Positions 10,633-25,407 of a stretch of DNA of 64,000 bases are shown here, piece after piece. Below the pieces are notes generated by a model, which saw only the letters and a list, made by a program, of their open reading frames with translations, ran no database searches and was not told where the DNA came from. The stretch is from contig CM037584.1 in assembly GCA_021018995.1 (NCBI GenBank), positions 150,739,317 through 150,803,316 of the forward strand, written 5' to 3'. The DNA is from Chloranthus sessilifolius. Taxonomy: Eukaryota; Streptophyta; Magnoliopsida; Chloranthales; Chloranthaceae. A program made the translations under genes and the position numbers. Each line of letters begins with the position of its first letter. The stretch's first letter is position 1.

Positions 10633-13051
10633 CCCCAAACCTAAGCTTTGCTAGTCACAGCAAAGACAAAATTTAAAAATAGAATGATACGCCATTTTTG
10701 TAGGGAGCACGGTTGCATTTGGCATATGCAACAAGCCTTTTAAACCCCTAGGTGATCCCTAGTGGAGGAGTGAAGTCTCCTGAGGGTTTTCAGTGAAGGT
10801 ACCCACAAACTTCTCCAATAAATCGCTTAAGATCAATGCGTTCATTAAAGCAAACTTTTATCCAATCAGATTATTCACATACGCATCGATCGAGTTGTAA
10901 GAAGTTTTTAAGAAAACATCAATTCAAAACTAAAATTCTCTGTAATTCCTTTACCATTCACTCGCTTGGTGTCAAAAGTTTTTACAAGAAAATTAATGAA
11001 AACTTGCCTTCTATTTGAGAATTCAGTTTGATGTTACCCCAAATAATTTGATTTCAAACTCAACTCTCACAGTTTTCACTCACCATGTAAATATGAGGGT
11101 TGCACTATTTCACACACTCAAGAGCAATTATCCTCAAATAGGATTGTAAGCAAGAGCATAGGCATTGCTTTTCGATTCGAATTTACTACTTTTTTCACCA
11201 TAGATTACACAAATCCTTATCTCCATGTGACACTCAATCCATCATTGATCGAGGACTCTAACTTGGGTTGTAATGTGGCTTATGGGTGAAATTTATCAAG
11301 AATAAAGGGGTGGAATGGAGTTCAAAATTGAGAAGTCAGTCAAGGTAAGGAGGTGATAGACACACCTTCTTCAATTCAGCACAACCTCATCTTCTTCTTT
11401 GCATTTTGAGCCAAAGTTGCCATCTTTTTCTCTTTCTTTTTCAAACTTCTAATGAAATGCCTTCTCCTTTTCTTTTTTTTCTTTTTTTTTTTCAAAGCAA
11501 CATTGACTGGAATGCCACATTTCTTCTGCTGATACAGCATTGCCTTAAATTATTTTTTTTTTTTACCAAATTGTTACCCAACTCACCTTTCTTCAACTTT
11601 CTTTCCTTTACCTTGAATTCTCGAGTGAGGTTAGGCTAAATGAGGTTGGTGAGGTTTCAAAGAAATCTTGGATTTATAAAGCTCAATTGGTGTGTATCAA
11701 GGGCGCTTCAAAAGGTTGGGCTTTTTGAAGTTCAAAGCATCCAAAAGGAGGCCTTACATCATGTCTTTAATATCATGATTCTTTGTCAAGATATTTTAAC
11801 TTGGATATGTGTAACTTCTAGTGAAAACAAGGTGTTCAACATTCCTAGAGCGTAAAAAATTGCCAATTCATACCTCCAAAGAATACATTTCAAAGAGCCC
11901 AAATCTCACCGGGTGTGGTTTTCTATCAAATTCTTGAGGTATATCATCTTTATTTCTCTCTTTTAGGTTTACTAAAACATCAATTTTTATTTTGGAAATT
12001 TTGACATTCACTTCATGAAAGTATTAGAATTATACTAGAAATTAATTTTAAAAGTTTTAACTTCCTCATTTTAAAAAAAAACAGTGTGAGATTACTTCAT
12101 TTTCAAAAATTATGCGATCATAAGTGCATCAAGCATTAACTTATTTTATTGGCATACGCCATACCCCACCTAAGATGAACATTGTCCTCAATGTTCTAGA
12201 CAATGAGAGACTAGGCAGGTAAAGAAGAAAGAAAAACTAAGAACGAAAAATCTAAACTATATATGAGAAAATAAAATGTAAAAGCGAAGATATGAGCAAG
12301 GAAATGGAAAACATGATATACAAATGCAAGAAAAATCAACAAACCAACGCTAGAAGCGCTAAATAAAATCTAAAAATAGAAGGATTACTATGCAAATGGA
12401 AGGAAACTAATGCTAATAACGAGAAAGCAGTAAAAACAAGGTAAGGGACTGAATATAAAGTTAAAAAAAATAGAAAAGTGTTGATACAAAAACAGAATTT
12501 GTGAATGCAAAATAGGGAAACAAAGTTAGAAACTAACTGTACTCACAGAAAAATGACGAAAATTAGTAAAACGAGGACACATTAACCGAAGAAAGAAAAA
12601 AATCAGCGATCTAAAAACAGAATTTGAAACTAAAATTCCTAAAACAGAAAATCTAATGCCAAATGATACATCCTAAGCCCAAAGAAGAAAAAAAAAAAAA
12701 AAAAAGCCTGAGATACTTATGAATCTAAGTGATTATAAAAATGATTAGCAGGAATACAGTGAAAAGCAAGATTCATAAGACTGACCCCTTTGTTGATGAT
12801 GTGTATGAATAAAAAAATAATGAAGCATGGGAGCACATATTAAAAACAGGGTTCACACACAGCTGAGACCCATTTATGAAGAAGAAATCTCGAAGGAAAA
12901 TAAAATCAGTGGGTCCATTGAATATTCAAAACAGCCTATGATTCACTACTCATTATCCTTACATGATTCCTAAAAAAGAAAAAATGATCTCAGCAGGTCC
13001 AGATGGGAAAAGTGGATGCAAATGGAGAAAAACAACCCATCCGAAAGATAT

Positions 13052-13115
13052 CTATATATATATATATTTTTTTTTTTTTTTTAATTTTCTATTTTTTTTT
13101 TTTTTTTTTTTTTTT
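13052..13115. repeat. TA and poly-T low-complexity run in L internal region
   Basis: A TA run is followed by long T runs. The equivalent positions in copy 2 (about 17975-18030) and copy 3 (about 22905-22963) differ in length, as expected for slippage-prone sequence. Confidence 0.8.
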
Positions 13116-13723
13116 GTTTTGGATCAGCCCGGGCTCAACAAGAGCCCTTATTTACTACTGCTGAAAATAATGAGAAACAACTCAGAGATTTTCTATTTGT
13201 GTTTTCATCTTCTTTTATTTTGTATTTGGTTTTGTAAAAAAAAAATCGGCATGCCTAAAAGCAATGAGAAAATATAATCAAAACAAACATTAAATCTGAG
13301 CTGCTGGTTCTCAAGAATAGAAAATGAATGCAAAGGAGAAGGGATGCAAACTCAAGCGGATCTGCTCCGACTTTAGTCCAGATGCTCCTTGTTGGGCCTG
13401 CTCCGGATCTGCAAAATCCAAAAAGCTACGCGATACCTTATTCAATTATATTGACAAAAATAAAAAGAAAAACTCAGACTCTTGCCCAAATTGGACAAAA
13501 GACAAAGAGTGGCGCAACATTTATTCAAATAACTAGAAAGCAAGAATAAAAACTTCGGAAAAAAAAAAATAAATTCTGCTGCAGTAAAACAGGTTTTCTA
13601 TACAAAACTGCAGTAGACATTTAATCAAGCACTTGGTATGCAAAGTGCAGGTTTAAAGCAAAAATTAAAATAAAAATCAAATCTACAAAATAGAAAAACT
13701 TAGGTCTACCAATTTTAAAATCT

Positions 13724-13743
13724 ATTCCCCGGCAACGGCGCCA
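13724..13743 (-). other. PBS of L unit 1 (tRNA-Asp type)
   Basis: The + strand ATTCCCCGGCAACGGCGCCA equals the 3' end of plant tRNA-Asp, apart from small differences at the 5' side, so the minus strand is a PBS for that tRNA. It is separated by a few A residues from the adjacent LTR end. Confidence 0.85.
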
Positions 13744-13749
13744 AAAACT

Positions 13750-15539
13750 TGTTGTTGCTTCTTAGTGTGCTTGATTTATGTGTATTTTGAAAACAGTTTT
13801 AAAGTTGCCAAATTACAGTGGCTCTAAACTATATAAGAAATTAAAGAAATATCAGCCTGATTAGAAGAGAATTAGCCTGCAAGATCAGGGCCAATTGTAG
13901 CAAGTTTTAAAAGTAAGTGAGTGAAAGATCGTCCACAGAGAATTTGTTTAAAATGTAAGATAAACCTCCAGATCTGAGCTACCAGATCTGGCTTCTTATC
14001 CTATCTAGAAAGTTGATAAGATGAGAGGTTTGAATTTGTCATGTTTAACAAACTAAAAACAAAGGAAAATTTAAACTAAATGATCCAGATCCGAGTTGGG
14101 GGAGTGATTGAAACAAAGATGGAGAAGTAATATCTAACTCTGATTTGGCCTTTGAAATCTAATGAGAAATCTGCGAGGTGATCCAATCTTCATCGGCTAC
14201 AACACGGATGTAAGAGATAAATCTAATTCAAGGATTAGGCTACACTTATGGCTATAGTGCATCCACTTTAATGGCCACAAACCATCCAATAGTTATTAAT
14301 CCAAATCCTCAATTTAGCGAAACATCACTACAAATGCTGTAAGAGACTAGGTTACCAACACTAATTCTTACAGGATTAATGAATCAAGGGAAATTGCATA
14401 AAAAATAGTAAATCTAAAGGAGTCTAATGCAACCTTTTCAAATCCACCGTTACAATTACAGAGCACAGCTTAAACAGCTCTCAGATTTGTAGTCTTGAAT
14501 ACAACTCTCTTTTGAATTACAGAAACGTCTCACAGCTCTCAATTGCAACTCAAAGTGAAGCTATTACAGGGATTTCAGACAAACTGTCTGGCTGGGAAAT
14601 GGGGGATTAGAAATGAAACTCAAAATCTGGATACCCAAATTGGGCAAATGGTTCGTCTATTTATAGTTTTCCCTAAGCCAAATTTATGTGTATCAACCAA
14701 TCAGAATTGGATAGATCTGTATCAACCAATAGGAGTCGAGCACCAGGATCCAGATCTGTTCTGGCCAATCAGAACTGCTTGATCTGGTTCAGCCAATCAG
14801 GAAACAGAGGCATCAATTCTGTTATGCATTTTGAAAGTTTGTTAGAGTTTCTAGAAGTTCCCGCCAAGTAATTTCATCTTTGGGTGTTCACATGGGGTGG
14901 AATATGCCTTTGGTTCGTGCTCAGAATCTTCCAGAATGTCTCTGGGCTTTTCAATGCATTGGGGCGCGTGCAGCAGATTACTGAATTGCCCTTGTTAAAG
15001 CTGCGAATCTCCAGAATACCTTTTCGCAGAGTTCAGGGGCCTTTTTGCAAAGTTCAATGACTTCAAGCCTGCTCGAAGTTCAATCTTCTTTTCAAGGAGT
15101 TCGATGCCTTTGAAAGCTACACCGGAGTTTTAGTCCTTTTCGCAGAAGTTTAGGGCCTTTTCACAAAGTTCAATGACTTCAAGCTCTCGCAAAGTTCAAT
15201 CTTCTTTCGAGGAGTGTTTTCTTTTGCAAAGTTCAAGGTTCTTTAAAAGTGCAAGTTCTTTGTAAAAGAACTCAGAGTGCATTTCTCATTCGAAATGTTC
15301 CCGCTTCTTATGTGTCTTTGCCTCTTCTATTTAGACCTTTCCACACCGATGAGGTTGTTTCTTCACTTCCTTCCTTTGACCACATGGATTGTCATCTTTT
15401 GGCACTTTTGAGTCGCTTTTATGGTTAAGCGTGTTTTATTGTTAGTGCAACAGGCACTTAAAATACTTATTTAGTTCTCTCAAGGGTCTATCAAGGCCCA
15501 GATTAAGGGGTGAAAATGGTATTTTCCAGCCTCAACACA
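13750..15539 (-). repeat. L LTR copy 2
   Basis: Same ends as the other copies (TGTTGTTGC to CTCAACACA on the + strand). Differences to copy 1 sit mainly at CAG/CTG sites, for example 14169-14215, where copy 1 reads CTGCAGTTCAGCAGAGG and this copy reads CTGCGAGG. Confidence 0.82.
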
Positions 15540-18500
15540 CCTTAAACCTAAGCTTTGCTAGTCCCCGAAAGCAAAGACAAAATTTAAAAATAGAATGAAA
15601 AGCCATTTTTAGGGAGCACAGCTTGCATTTAGCATATGCAACAAGCCTTTTAAACCCCTAGGTGATCCCTAGTGGAGGAGTGAAGTCTCCGAGGGTTTTC
15701 AGTGAAGGTACCCACAAACTTCTCCAATAAATCGCTAAGATCAATGCGCTCAAGAAGCAAACTTTCATCCAATCAGATTATTCATATACGCATCGGTCAG
15801 TTGTAAGAAGTTTTTAAGAAAACATCAATTCAAAACTAAAATTCTCTGTAATTCCTTTACCATTCACTTTCGATTGGTGTCAAAAGTTTTTACAAGAAAA
15901 ATTAATGAAAAACTTGCCTTCTATTTGAGAATTCAGTTTTGATGTTACCCCAAATAATTTGATTTCAAACTCAACTCTCACGGGTTTTCACTCACCATGT
16001 AAATATGAGGTTGCACTATTTCACATCAAGAGCAATTCTGATCCTCAAATAGGATTGTAAGCAAGAGCATAGGCATTGCTTTTGATTCGAATTTACTACT
16101 TTTTCACCATAGATTACACAAATCCTTATCTCCATGTGTGACTCAATCCATCATTGATCAAGAAGGACTCTAACTTGGGTTGTAATGTGGCTTATGGGTG
16201 AAATTTATCAAGAATAAAGGGTGGAATGGAGTTCAAAATTGAGAAGTCGGTCAAGGTAAGGAGGTGATAGACACACCTTCTTCAATTGACAATTTCATCT
16301 TCTTCTTTGAATTTTGAGCCAAAGTGGTCATCTTTTTCTCTTTCTTTTTCAAACTTCCAATGAAATGCCTTCTCCTTTTCTTTTCTTTTCTTTTTTTTTT
16401 TTCAAATCAACATTGACTGGAATGCCACATTTCTTCTGCTGATACATCATTGCCTTCAATTATTTTTCTTTTTCTTTTACCAAACTGTTACCCAACTCAC
16501 CTTTCTTCAGCTTTCTTTCCTTTACCTTCTGAATTCTCAGAGTGAGGGTTAGGCTAAATGAGGTTGGTGAGGTTTCAAAGAAATCTTGGATTTATAAAGC
16601 TCAATTGGTGTGTATCAAGGCGATTTCAAAAGGTTGGGCTTTTGAAGTTCAAACTGTCGCAAACGAGGCCTTACATCATGTCTTTAATATCATGATTGCT
16701 GTCAAGATATTTTAACTTGGATATGTGTAACTTCTAGTGAAAACAAGCCGGTTCAAACAGTCCCTAGAGCAGAAAAAACTGCCAATTCATACCTCCAAAG
16801 AATACATTTCAGCAGGCCCAAATCTCACTGGGTGTGGTTTTCTATCAAATTCTTGAGGTATATCATCACTGTTTTCTCTCTTTTTAGGTTTACTAAAACA
16901 TCAATTTTTATTTTGGAAATTTTCTGACATTCACTTCATGAAAGTATTAGAATTATACTAGAAATTAATTTTAAAAAGTTTTAACTTCCTCATTTTTAAA
17001 AAAAAAAACAGGTGTGAGATTACTTCATTTTCAAAAATTCTGCTGATCATAAGCTGCATCAAGCATTAACTTATTTTATTGGCATACCTGCCATACCCCC
17101 AAACCTAAGATGAACATTGTCCTCAATGTTCTAGACAATGAGAGACTAGGGGCAGCAGGGTAAAAGAAGAAAGAAAAACTAAGAACAGAAAAAATCTAAA
17201 CTATATGCAGCAGAAAATAAAAATGTAAAACTGAAGATATGAGCAAGGAAATGGAAAACATGATATACAAATGCAAGAAAAATCAACAAACCAACGCTAG
17301 AACTGCTAAATAAAATCTAAAAAATAGAAGGATTACTATGCAAATGGAAGGAAACTAATGCTAATAACAGAGAAACAGTAAAAACAAGGTAAGGGACTGA
17401 ATATAAAGTTAAAAAATAGAAAAGTGTTGATACAAAAACAGAATTTGTGAATGCAAAATAGGGAAACAAAGTTAGAAACTAAGCGTACTCACGAAAAATG
17501 ACGAAAATTAGTAAAAGCGAGGACACATTAATGAAGAAAGAAAAAATCGTGATCTAAAAGCGAATTTGAAACTAAAATTCCTAAAAAGAAAATCTAATGC
17601 CAAATGATACATCCTAAGCCCAAAGAAGAAAAAAAAAAAAAAAACGAGATACTTATGAATCTAAGTGATTATAAAATGATTAGCGAGGAATACGGTGAAA
17701 AGCAAGATTCATAAATGACCCCTTTGTTGATGATGTATGAATAAAAATAATGAAGCATGGGAGCACATATTAAAAGCAGGGTTCACACACAATTTGAGAC
17801 CCATTTATGAAGAAGAAATCTCGAAGGAAAATAAAATCTGGGTCCATTGAATATTCAAAACAGCTATGATTCACTACTCATTATCCTTACATGATTCCTA
17901 AAAAGAAAAATGATCTCAAAGGTCCGGATGGGAAAAGTGGATGCAAATGGAGAAAACATTACATCCTAAGATATCTATATATATATATATATATATTTTT
18001 TAATTTTCTATTTTTTTATTTATTTTTTTTGTTATGTGGATCAGGGCTCAACAAGAGCCCTTATTTACTCTTGCTGAAAATAATGAGAAACAACTCAGAT
18101 TTTCTATTTGTGTTTTCATCTTCTTTTATTTTGTATTTGGTTTTGTAAAAAAATCAAGCATGCCTAAAAGGCAATGAAAAATATAATCAAAACAAACATT
18201 AAATATGCAGAATGCTGGTTCTCAAGAATAGAAAATGAAAGCAAAGGAGAAGGATGCAAACTCAGCGGATCTGCTCCGGCTTTAGTCCAGATGCTCCTTG
18301 TTGGACTACTCGATATATGCAAAAATCCAAAAAAGCTGACTTATTCAATTATATTGACAAAATAAAAAGAAAACTCAAAGCACGCCCAAATTTGACAAAA
18401 AGACAAAAGAGTGGCAGCAACATTTATTCAAATAACTAGAAAGCAAGGAATAAAAACTCAGAAAAAAAAAAAAAAAAAAAAAAAATTTCTGCTGCAGTAA

Positions 18501-18662
18501 AACAGGTTTTCTATATAAAACTGCAGTAGACATTTAATCAAGCACTTGGTATGCAAAGTGCAGGTTTAAAGCAAAAATTAAAATAAAAATCAAATCTACA
18601 AAATAGAAAAACTTAGGTCTACCAATTTTAAAATCTATTCCCCGGCAACGGCGCCAAAAACT
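15540..18662 (-). mobile_element. L internal region copy 2, non-coding
   Basis: Colinear with copy 1. The post-pol signature lies near 17094-17150, a TA/T-rich run around 17975-18030 and a long A-run near 18460. No coding domain. Confidence 0.75.
18637..18656 (-). other. PBS of L unit 2 (tRNA-Asp type)
   Basis: Identical to the PBS of unit 1, and again a few bases before an LTR end. Confidence 0.85.
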
Positions 18663-20454
18663 TGTTGTTGCTTCTTAGTGTGCTTGATTTATGTGTATTT
18701 TGAAAACAGCTTTAAAGTTGCCAAATTACAGTGGCTCTAAACTATACAAGAAATTAAAGAAATATCAGCACAGTTAGAAGAGAATTAGCCTGCAAGATCA
18801 GGGCCAATTGTAGCAAGTTTTAAAAGTAAGTGAGTGAAAGATCGTCCACAGAAAATTTGTTTAAAATGTAAGATAAACCTCCAGATCTGAGCTACCAGAT
18901 CTGGCTTCTTATCCTATCTAGAAAGTTGATAAGATGAGAGGTTTGAATTTGTCATGTTTAACAAACTAAAAACAAAGGAAAATTTAAACTAAATGATCTA
19001 GATCCGAGTTGGGGGAGTGATTGAAACAAAGATGGAGAAGTAATATCTAACTCTGATTTGGCCTTTGAAATCTAATGAGAAATACTGCAGTTCAGCAGAG
19101 GTGATCCAATCTTCATCTGGCTACAAGCACAGATGTAAGAGAGATAAATCTAATTCAAGGATTAGGCTACACTTATGGCTATGGTCTGTCCACTTTAATG
19201 GCCACAAACCATCCAATAGTTATTAATCCAAATCCTCAATTCAGCGAAACATCACTACAAATCTTTGTAGAGACTAGGTTACCAACACTAATTCTTACAG
19301 GATTAATGAATCAAGGGAAATAGCATAAAAAACAGTAAATCTAAAGGAGTCTAATGCAACCTTTTCAAATCCACCGTTACAATTACAGAGCACAGCTTAA
19401 ACAGCTCTCAGATTTGTAGTCTTGAATACAACTCTCTTTTGAATTACAGAAACGTCTCACAGCTCTCAATTGCAACTCAAAGTGAAGCTATTACAGGGAT
19501 TTCAGACAAACTGTCTGGCTGGGAAATGGGGGATTAGAAATGAAACTCAAAATCTGGATACCCAAATTGGGCAAATGGTTCGTCTATTTATAGATTTCCC
19601 TAAGCCTCGGATGTGTATCAACCAATCAATTGGATAGATCTGTATCAACCAATAGGAGTCGAGCACGGGATCCGGATCTTTACGGCCAATCGTGAATCGC
19701 TTGATCGGTTCACCAATCAGAAGCAGAGGCATCAATTTTGTTATGCATTTTGAAAGTTTGTTAGAGTTTCTAGAAGTTCCCTTAAGTAATTTCATCTTTG
19801 GGTGTTCACATGGGGTGGAATATGCCTTTGGTTGCTTTAATCTTCCGAATGTCTGGGCTTTTCAATGCATTAGGGGCGTGTGATTCTTGAATTGCCCTTG
19901 TTAAAGTGCGAATCTCGAATACCTTTTCGCAGAGTTCAGGGCCTTTTGCAAAGTTCAATGACTTCAAGCTCTGTTCATAAAGTTCAATCTTCTTTTCAAG
20001 GAGTTGATGCTCTTTGAAAGCTACACTGAGTTTTAGTCCTTTTCGCGAGTTTAGGGGCCTTTTTCGCAAAGTTCAATGACTTCTAAAGCTCGTCAAAGTT
20101 CAATCTTCTTTTCGAGGAGTGTTTTCTTCTTTTGCAAAGTTCAAGGTTCTTCTGAAAAGTGCAAGTTCTTTCTTGAAAAGAACTCAGAGTGCATTTCTCT
20201 ATTCAAATGTTCCTGCTTCTCTTCTGGTCTTTGCCTCTTCTATTTAGACCTTTCCACGGTGATGAGGTTGTTTCTTCACTTCCTTCCTTTGGTGACATGG
20301 ATTGTCATCTTTTGGCACTTTTGAGTGCTTTTATGGTTAAGCGTGTCTTTATTGTTAGGCGCAACATAGGCACTTAAAATACTTATTTAGTTCTCTCAAG
20401 GGTCTATCAAGGCCCAGATTAAGGGTGAAAATGGTATTTTCAGTTCTCAACACA
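18663..20454 (-). repeat. L LTR copy 3
   Basis: Same termini as the other copies. The first kilobase is nearly identical to copy 1, including the clean CTGCAGTTCAGCAG stretch. Confidence 0.82.
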
Positions 20455-23400
20455 CCCCAAACCTAAGCTTTGCTAGTCCACGAGCAAAGACAAAATTTAA
20501 AAATAGAATGAAAAGCCATTTTGTAGGGAGCACAGTTGCATTTAGCATATGCAACAAGCCTTTTAAACCCCTAGGTGATCCCTAGTGGAGGAGTGAAGTC
20601 TCTGAGGTTTTGTGAAGGTACCCCTAAACTTCTCCAATAAATCGATTAAGATCAATGCAGTTCATTAAAGCAAACTTTTATCCAATCAGATTATTCACAT
20701 ACGCATCGATCAGGTTGTAAGAAGTTTTTAAGAAAACATCAATTCAAAACTAAAATTCTCTTTGTAATTCCTTTACCATTCACTCATTGGTGTCAAAAGT
20801 TTTACAAGAAAATTAATGAAAAACTTGCCTTCTATTTGAGAATTTGATTTGATGTTACCCCAAATAATTTGATTTCAAACTCAACTCTCACGGGTTTTCA
20901 CTCACCATGTAAATATGAGGGTTGCACTATTTCACACGCTCAAGAGCAATTCATCCTCAAATAGGATTGTAAGCAAGAGCATAGGCATTGCTTTTATTCT
21001 GAATTTACTACTTTTTCACCATAGATTACACAAATCCTTATCGCCAGGTGACGGCTCAATCCAGCTTTGATCAGGAAGGACTCTAACTTGGGTTGTAAGG
21101 TGGGGTATGGGTGAAATTTATCAAGAATAAAGGGGTGGAATGGAGTTCAAAATTGAGAAGTGAGTCAAGGTAAGGAGGTGATAGACACACCTTCTTCAAT
21201 TAAACTAATTTCATCTTCTTCTTTGAATTTTGAGCCAAAGTGGCCATCTTTTCTCTTTCTTTTCAAACTTCCAATGAAATGCCTTCTCCTTTTCTTTTCT
21301 TTTTTTTTTTTTTTTTCAAATCAACATTGGTAGAATGCCACATTTCTTCTGGCGATACATCATTGCCTTCAATTATTTTTCTTTTCTTTTACCAAATTGT
21401 TACCCAACTCACCTTTCTTGACTTTCTTTCCTTTACCTTGAATTCTCGGAGTGAGGTTAGGCTAAATGAGGTTGGTGAGGTTTCAAAGAAATCTTGGATT
21501 TATAAAGCTCAATTGGTGTGTATCAAGGCGGTTTCAAAAGGTTGGGCTTTTTGAAGTTCAAAGCTGTCCAAAAGGAGGCCTTACATCATGTCTTTAATAT
21601 CATGATTCTTTGTCAAGATATTTTAACTTGGATATGTAACTTCTAGTGAAAACAAGCGAGTTCAAACAGGTCCCTAGAGCAGAAAAAATTGCCAATTCAT
21701 ACCTCCAAAGAATACATTTCAGCAGGCCCAAATCTCACTGGGTGTGGTTTTCTATCAAATTCTTGAGGTATATCATCACTGTTTTCTCTCTTTTTAGGTT
21801 TACTAAAACATCAATTTTTATTTTGGAAATTTTCTGACATTCACTTCATGAAAGTATTAGAATTATACTAGAAATTAATGTTAAAAAGTTTTAACTTCCT
21901 CATTTTAAAAAAAAAAAACAGGTGTGAGATTACTTCATTTTCAAAAATTATCTTTGATCATAAGTGCATCAAGCATTAACTTATTTTATTGGCATACCTG
22001 CCATACCCCCAAACCTAAGATGAACATTGTCCTCAATGTTCTAGACAATGAGAGACTAGGGGCAGCAGGGTAAAAGAAGAAAGAAAAACTAAGAACAGAA
22101 AAAATCTAAACTATATGCAGCAGAAAATAAAAATGTAAAACTGAAGATATGAGCAAGGAAATGGAAAACATGATATACAAATGCAAGAAAAATCAACAAA
22201 CCAACGCTAGAACTGCTAAATAAAATCTAAAAAAAGAAGGATTACTATGCAAATGGAAGGAAACTAATGCTAATAACGGAAAGCAGTAAAAACAAGGTAA
22301 GGGAATGAATATAAAGTTAAAAAAAATAGAAAAGTGTTGATACAAAAGAATTTGTGAATGCAAAATAGGAAACAAAGTTAGAAACTAAGCATACTCACAG
22401 AAAAATGACGAAAATTAGTATAACGAGGACACATTATCCGAAGAAAGAAAAAATCAGTGATCTAAAAACAAATTTGAAACTAAAATTCCTAAAAGCAGAA
22501 AATCTAATGCCAAATGATACATCCTAAGCCCAAAGAAGAAAGAAAAAAAAAAAAAAAAAGCCTGAGATACTTATGAATCTAAGTGATTATAAAAATGATT
22601 AGCAGGAATACAGTGAAAAGCAAGATTCATAAGACTGACCCCTTTGTTGATGATGTGTATGAATAAAAAAATAATGAAGCATGGGAGCACATATTAAAAA
22701 CAGGGTTCACACACAGCTGAGACCCATTTATGAAGAAGAAATCTCGAAGGAAAATAAAATCAGTGGGTCCATTGAATATTCAAAACAGCCTATGATTCAC
22801 TACTCATTATCCTACATGATTCCTAAAAAAGAAAAAATGATCTCAGCAGGTCCAGATGGGAAAAGTGGATGCAAATGGAGAAAAACAGCCCATCCGGAAG
22901 ATATCTATATATATATATATATATTTTTTTTAATTTTCTATTTTTTTTTATTTTTTTTTTTGTTTTGGATCAGCCCGGGCTCAACAAGAGCCCTTATTTA
23001 CTACTGCTGAAAATAATGAGAAACAACTCAGAGATTTTCTATTTGTGTTTTCATCTTCTTTTATTTTGTATTTGGTTTTGTAAAAAAATCAGATGCCTAA
23101 AAGACAATGCAGAAAATATAATCAAAACAAACATTAAATCTCAAGAGCTACTGGTTCTCAAGAAAAGAAAATGAATGCAAAGGAGAAGGGGATGCAAACT
23201 CAAGCAGATCTGCTCCAGCTTTAGTCCAGATGCTCCTTGTTGGACGGCTGCTCCAGATCTGCAAAAATCCAAAAAACTGCAGCAGTACCTTATTCAATTA
23301 TATTGACAAAAATAAAAAGAAAAACTCAGGCTACTGCCCAAATTTGACAAAAAGACAAAAGAGTGGCAGCAACATTTATTCAAATAACTAGAAAGCAAAG

Positions 23401-23612
23401 AATAAAAACTCAGAAAAAAAAAAAAAAAAAAAAAAATTCTGCTGCAGTAAAACAGGTTTTCTATATAAAACTGCAGTAGACATTTAATCAAGCACTTGGT
23501 ATGCAAAGTGCAGGTTTAAAGCAAAAATTAAAATAAAAATCAAATCTACAAAATAGAAAAACTTAGGTCTACCAATTTTAAAATCTATTCCCCGGCAACG
23601 GCGCCAAAAACT
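20455..23612 (-). mobile_element. L internal region copy 3, non-coding
   Basis: Colinear with copies 1 and 2. At 22005-22019 it holds ACCCCCAAACCTAAG, a repeat of the polypurine tract complement, followed by the post-pol signature. No coding domain. Confidence 0.75.
23587..23606 (-). other. PBS of L unit 3 (tRNA-Asp type)
   Basis: Identical to the PBSs of units 1 and 2, adjacent to LTR copy 4. Confidence 0.85.
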
Positions 23613-25407
23613 TGTTGTTGCTTCTTAGTGTGCTTGATTTATGTGTATTTTGAAAACAGTTTTAAAGTTGCCAAATTACAGTGGCTCTAAACTATATAAG
23701 AAATTAAAGAAATATCAGCACAGTTAGAAGAGAATTAGCCTGCAAGATCAGGGCCAATTGTAGCAAGTTTTAAAAGTAAGTGAGTGAAAGATCGTCCACA
23801 GAGAATTTGTTTAAAATGTAAGATAAACCTCGGATCGAGCTACGGATCGGCTTCTTATCCTATCTAGAAAGTTGATAAGATGAGAGGTTTGAATTTGTCA
23901 TGTTTAACAAACTAAAAACAAAGGAAAATTTAAACTAAATGATCCAGATCCGAGTTGGGGGAGTGATTGAAACAAAGATGGAGAAGTAATATCTAACTCT
24001 GATTTGGCCTTTGAAATCTAATGAGAAATCTGCGATTCGTGAGAGGTGATCCAATCTTCATCGGCTACAAACAGGATGTAAGAGATAAATCTAATTCAAG
24101 GATTAGGCTACACTTATGGCTATAGTGCATCCACTTTAATGGCCACAAACCATCCAATAGTTATTAATCCAAATCCTCAATTCGAGCAGAAACATCACTA
24201 CAAATGCTGTAAGAGACTAGGTTACCAACACTAATTCTTACAGGATTAATGAATCAAGGGAAATTGCATAAAAAATAGTAAATCTAAAGGAGTCTAATGC
24301 AACCTTTTCAAATCCACCGTTACAATTACAGAGCACAGCTTAAACAGCTCTCAGATTTGTAGTCTTGAATACAACTCTCTTTTGAATTACAGAAACGCCT
24401 CACAGCTCTCAATTGCAACTCAAAGTGAAGCTATTACAGGGATTTCAGACAAACTGTCTGGCTGGGAAATGGGGGATTAGAAATGAAACTCAAAATCTGG
24501 ATACCCAAATTGGGCAAATGGTTCGTCTATTTATAGTTTTCCCTAAGCCTCGGATGTGTATCAACCAATCGAATTGGATAGATCTGTATCAACCAATAGA
24601 GTCGAGCACCGGGATCGAGATCTGTTACGGCCAATCGAAATTCCTTGATCTGGTTCGTGTCGAAGCAGAGGCATCAATTACATTATGCATTTTGAAAGTT
24701 TGTTAGAGTTTCTAGAAGTTCCCAGTAATTTCATCTTTGGGTGTTCACATGGGGTGGAATATGCCTTTGGTTAGTGCTCGAATCTTCGAATGTCTGGGCT
24801 TTTCAATGCATTGAGGCGGCGTCTTTGATTCTTGAATTGCCCTTGTTAAAGCTGCGAATCTCGAATACCTTTTAGCGAGTTAGGGGCCTTTTGCAAAGTT
24901 CAATGACTTACGAGCTCTGTTAGCAAAGTTCAATCTTCTTTTCAAGGAGTTCGGATGCTCTTTGAAAGCTACACAGAGTTTTAGTCCTTTTCGCGAGTTT
25001 AGGGCCTTTTAAAGTTCAATGACTACGAAGCTCTGATCGCTAAAGTTTAATCTTCTTTTTAGAGGTGTTTTTCTTCTTTTTGCAAAGTTCAAGGTTCTTT
25101 CACGAAAGCAAGTTCCTTGAAAAGAACTACAGTAGTGCATTCTCTATTTGAAATGTTCCTGCTTCTCTTCTGGTCTTTGCCTCTTCTATTTAGACCTTTC
25201 CACGGTGATGAGGTTGTTTCTTCACTTCCTTCCTTTGGGCTGACATGGATTGTCATCTTTTTGGCACTTTTGAGCTGCTTTTATGGTTAAGCGTGTCTTT
25301 ATTGTTAGCTGCAACATAGGCACTTAAAATACTTATTTAGTTCTCTCAAGGGTCTATCAAGGCACAGATTAAGGGGTGAAAATTGGTATTTTCCAGTTCT
25401 CAACACA
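23613..25407 (-). repeat. L LTR copy 4
   Basis: Same termini as the others. Near 23829-23855 every CAG/CTG is altered: CCTCCAGATCTGAGC in sister copies reads CCTCGGATCGAGC here, and CCAGATCTGGC reads CGGATCGGC. Confidence 0.82.

Larger units (their letters stand above)
10633..13749 (-). mobile_element. L internal region copy 1, non-coding
   Basis: It is bounded by the polypurine tract side at 10633 and the PBS at 13724-13743. It contains AT-rich sequence, several long T or A runs, and near 12166-12215 a post-pol Athila signature (complement of CATTGAGGACAATGTTCATC followed by a G-run). No open frame has a recognisable domain, so this is a gutted derivative rather than a decayed coding element. 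Confidence 0.75.
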